Source of the DNA: Gammaproteobacteria bacterium
Lineage (GTDB): Bacteria; Pseudomonadota; Gammaproteobacteria; UBA9214
Assembly (NCBI GenBank): GCA_020027635.1
Contig: JAHKKL010000141.1
Coordinates: 1-5,336, forward strand
DNA length: 5,336 nt
Reading direction: 5' to 3'
The first letter of the stretch is position 1, and each line of letters opens with the position of its first letter. The notes beneath the pieces were generated by a model. That model was not told the DNA's origin. It saw only the letters and a program-made list of their open reading frames with translations, and did no database searches. This document shows positions 4,704 through 5,336 of the stretch, in pieces. Made by a program: the position numbers and the translations under genes.

Positions 4704-5336
4704 TCACTCCGACGTCCGCGGACCGTAGCGGCGCTGCACGTAATCATCCACCAGCTTCTGGAAATCCCGGGCGATGTTCTCGCCCTTGAGGGTAACGGTT
4801 TTTTCCCCGTCCACATAGACAGGCGCGACCGGTATCTCGCCGGTGCCCGGCAGACTAATGCCGATGTTCGCGTGTTTGCTCTCCCCAGGACCGTTGACCA
4901 CGCAACCCATGACGGCGACGGTCATTTTCTCCACGCCGGGATAGTGGCTGCGCCATGCTGGCATCTGGCGGCGCAAATGGTCCTGGATGTCCCGGGCGAG
5001 CTGCTGGAAGTAATGACTGGTGGTGCGGCCGCATCCTGGACAGGCTACGACCGCCGGAGTGAAATGACGCAGTTGCATGGCCTGCAGCAATTCCTGGGCG
5101 ACCATGACCTCACGGGTACGCTCACCGCCCGGTTCCGGTGTGAGGGAGATGCGGATGGTGTCCCCGATGCCTTCCTGCAGCAGCACGGCGAGCGCCGCCG
5201 TCGAGGCCACGATACCTTTCGATCCCATGCCGGCCTCGGTTAGCCCAAGGTGCAGGGCATAGTCACAGCGGGTTGCGAGTTCCCGGTAGACCGAGATGAG
5301 GTCCTGGACACCGCTCATTTTGGCGGACAGGATGAT
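4704..5336 (-). CDS. ispG: 4-hydroxy-3-methylbut-2-enyl-diphosphate synthase, C-terminal part (partial)
   Basis: The frame is open to the window's right edge and ends with TGA at 4706-4704, giving the last 210 residues of IspG (GcpE). The real start lies beyond the window; the internal ATG at 5318 is within the gene, since IILSAK precedes it in frame as expected for (V/I)LS-x-K-x-SGVQDLI. IspG reductively converts methylerythritol cyclodiphosphate to HMBPP in the cytoplasmic MEP isoprenoid pathway, using a [4Fe-4S] cluster. Its three cysteine ligands are visible: CPGC (codons at 5042-5040 and 5033-5031) and MGCVVNGPGE (Cys codon 4904-4902), with the conserved Glu of NGPGE at 4883-4881. SKHANIGISLPGTGE follows as usual. 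HLGLTEAGMGSKGIVAS and the RRQMPAWRSHYPGVEKM insertion fit the form seen in many beta- and gammaproteobacteria. hisS, often found next, does not follow. Confidence 0.97.
   Translation of the reverse strand: MILSAKMSGVQDLISVYRELATRCDYALHLGLTEAGMGSKGIVASTAALAVLLQEGIGDTIRISLTPEPGGERTREVMVAQELLQAMQLRHFTPAVVACPGCGRTTSHYFQQLARDIQDHLRRQMPAWRSHYPGVEKMTVAVMGCVVNGPGESKHANIGISLPGTGEIPVAPVYVDGEKTVTLKGENIARDFQKLVDDYVQRRYGPRTSE

Noticed and set aside
4698..5243. 181-codon plus-strand ORF
   Set aside because: Antisense shadow of ispG, whose catalytic motifs lie on the minus strand.

Overview
The window looks like a gammaproteobacterial chromosome segment of moderately high GC. The inference rests on the style of its core genes: a MoxR/DUF58/TgpA-type transglutaminase cluster, and an IspG with the CPGC and CVVNGPGESKHA signatures of proteobacterial enzymes. 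I cannot name the genus. No rRNA, tRNA, CRISPR array or insertion sequence is visible.

Left block (1-3091, + strand): the last 19 codons of a MoxR-type AAA+ ATPase gene, then a DUF58 membrane protein, then a large membrane-anchored transglutaminase-like protein (TgpA/DUF3488 family). The gaps are 70 bp and 4 bp, so this is very probably one operon. MoxR-DUF58-transglutaminase is a known recurrent cluster, thought to act in envelope protein assembly or maturation.

Middle block (3092-4703): about 1.6 kb with no large gene, but not empty. It holds two short, Arg-rich minus-strand genes (59 and 62 aa). They appear to be diverged paralogues of each other: both carry (E/D)RR-x3-DRRL-x-N with identical spacing. 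The 62-aa gene has a good Shine-Dalgarno and is followed by a textbook intrinsic terminator. The 59-aa gene converges on the transglutaminase gene across a strong GC hairpin. About 100 bp upstream of it is a perfect FNR/ANR-type box, TTGAT-N4-ATCAA, which suggests oxygen-responsive control of this gene or of something transcribed rightwards, possibly a small RNA. Further right there is a possible 82-aa plus-strand protein with a strong Shine-Dalgarno and one hydrophobic N-terminal segment, plus several inverted repeats. The rest of 3964-4703 looks like non-coding or decayed sequence.

Right block (4704-5336, - strand): the C-terminal 210 residues of IspG (GcpE), the [4Fe-4S] enzyme of the MEP isoprenoid pathway, running off the right edge. 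The left operon and ispG therefore converge on the middle region with its small genes.
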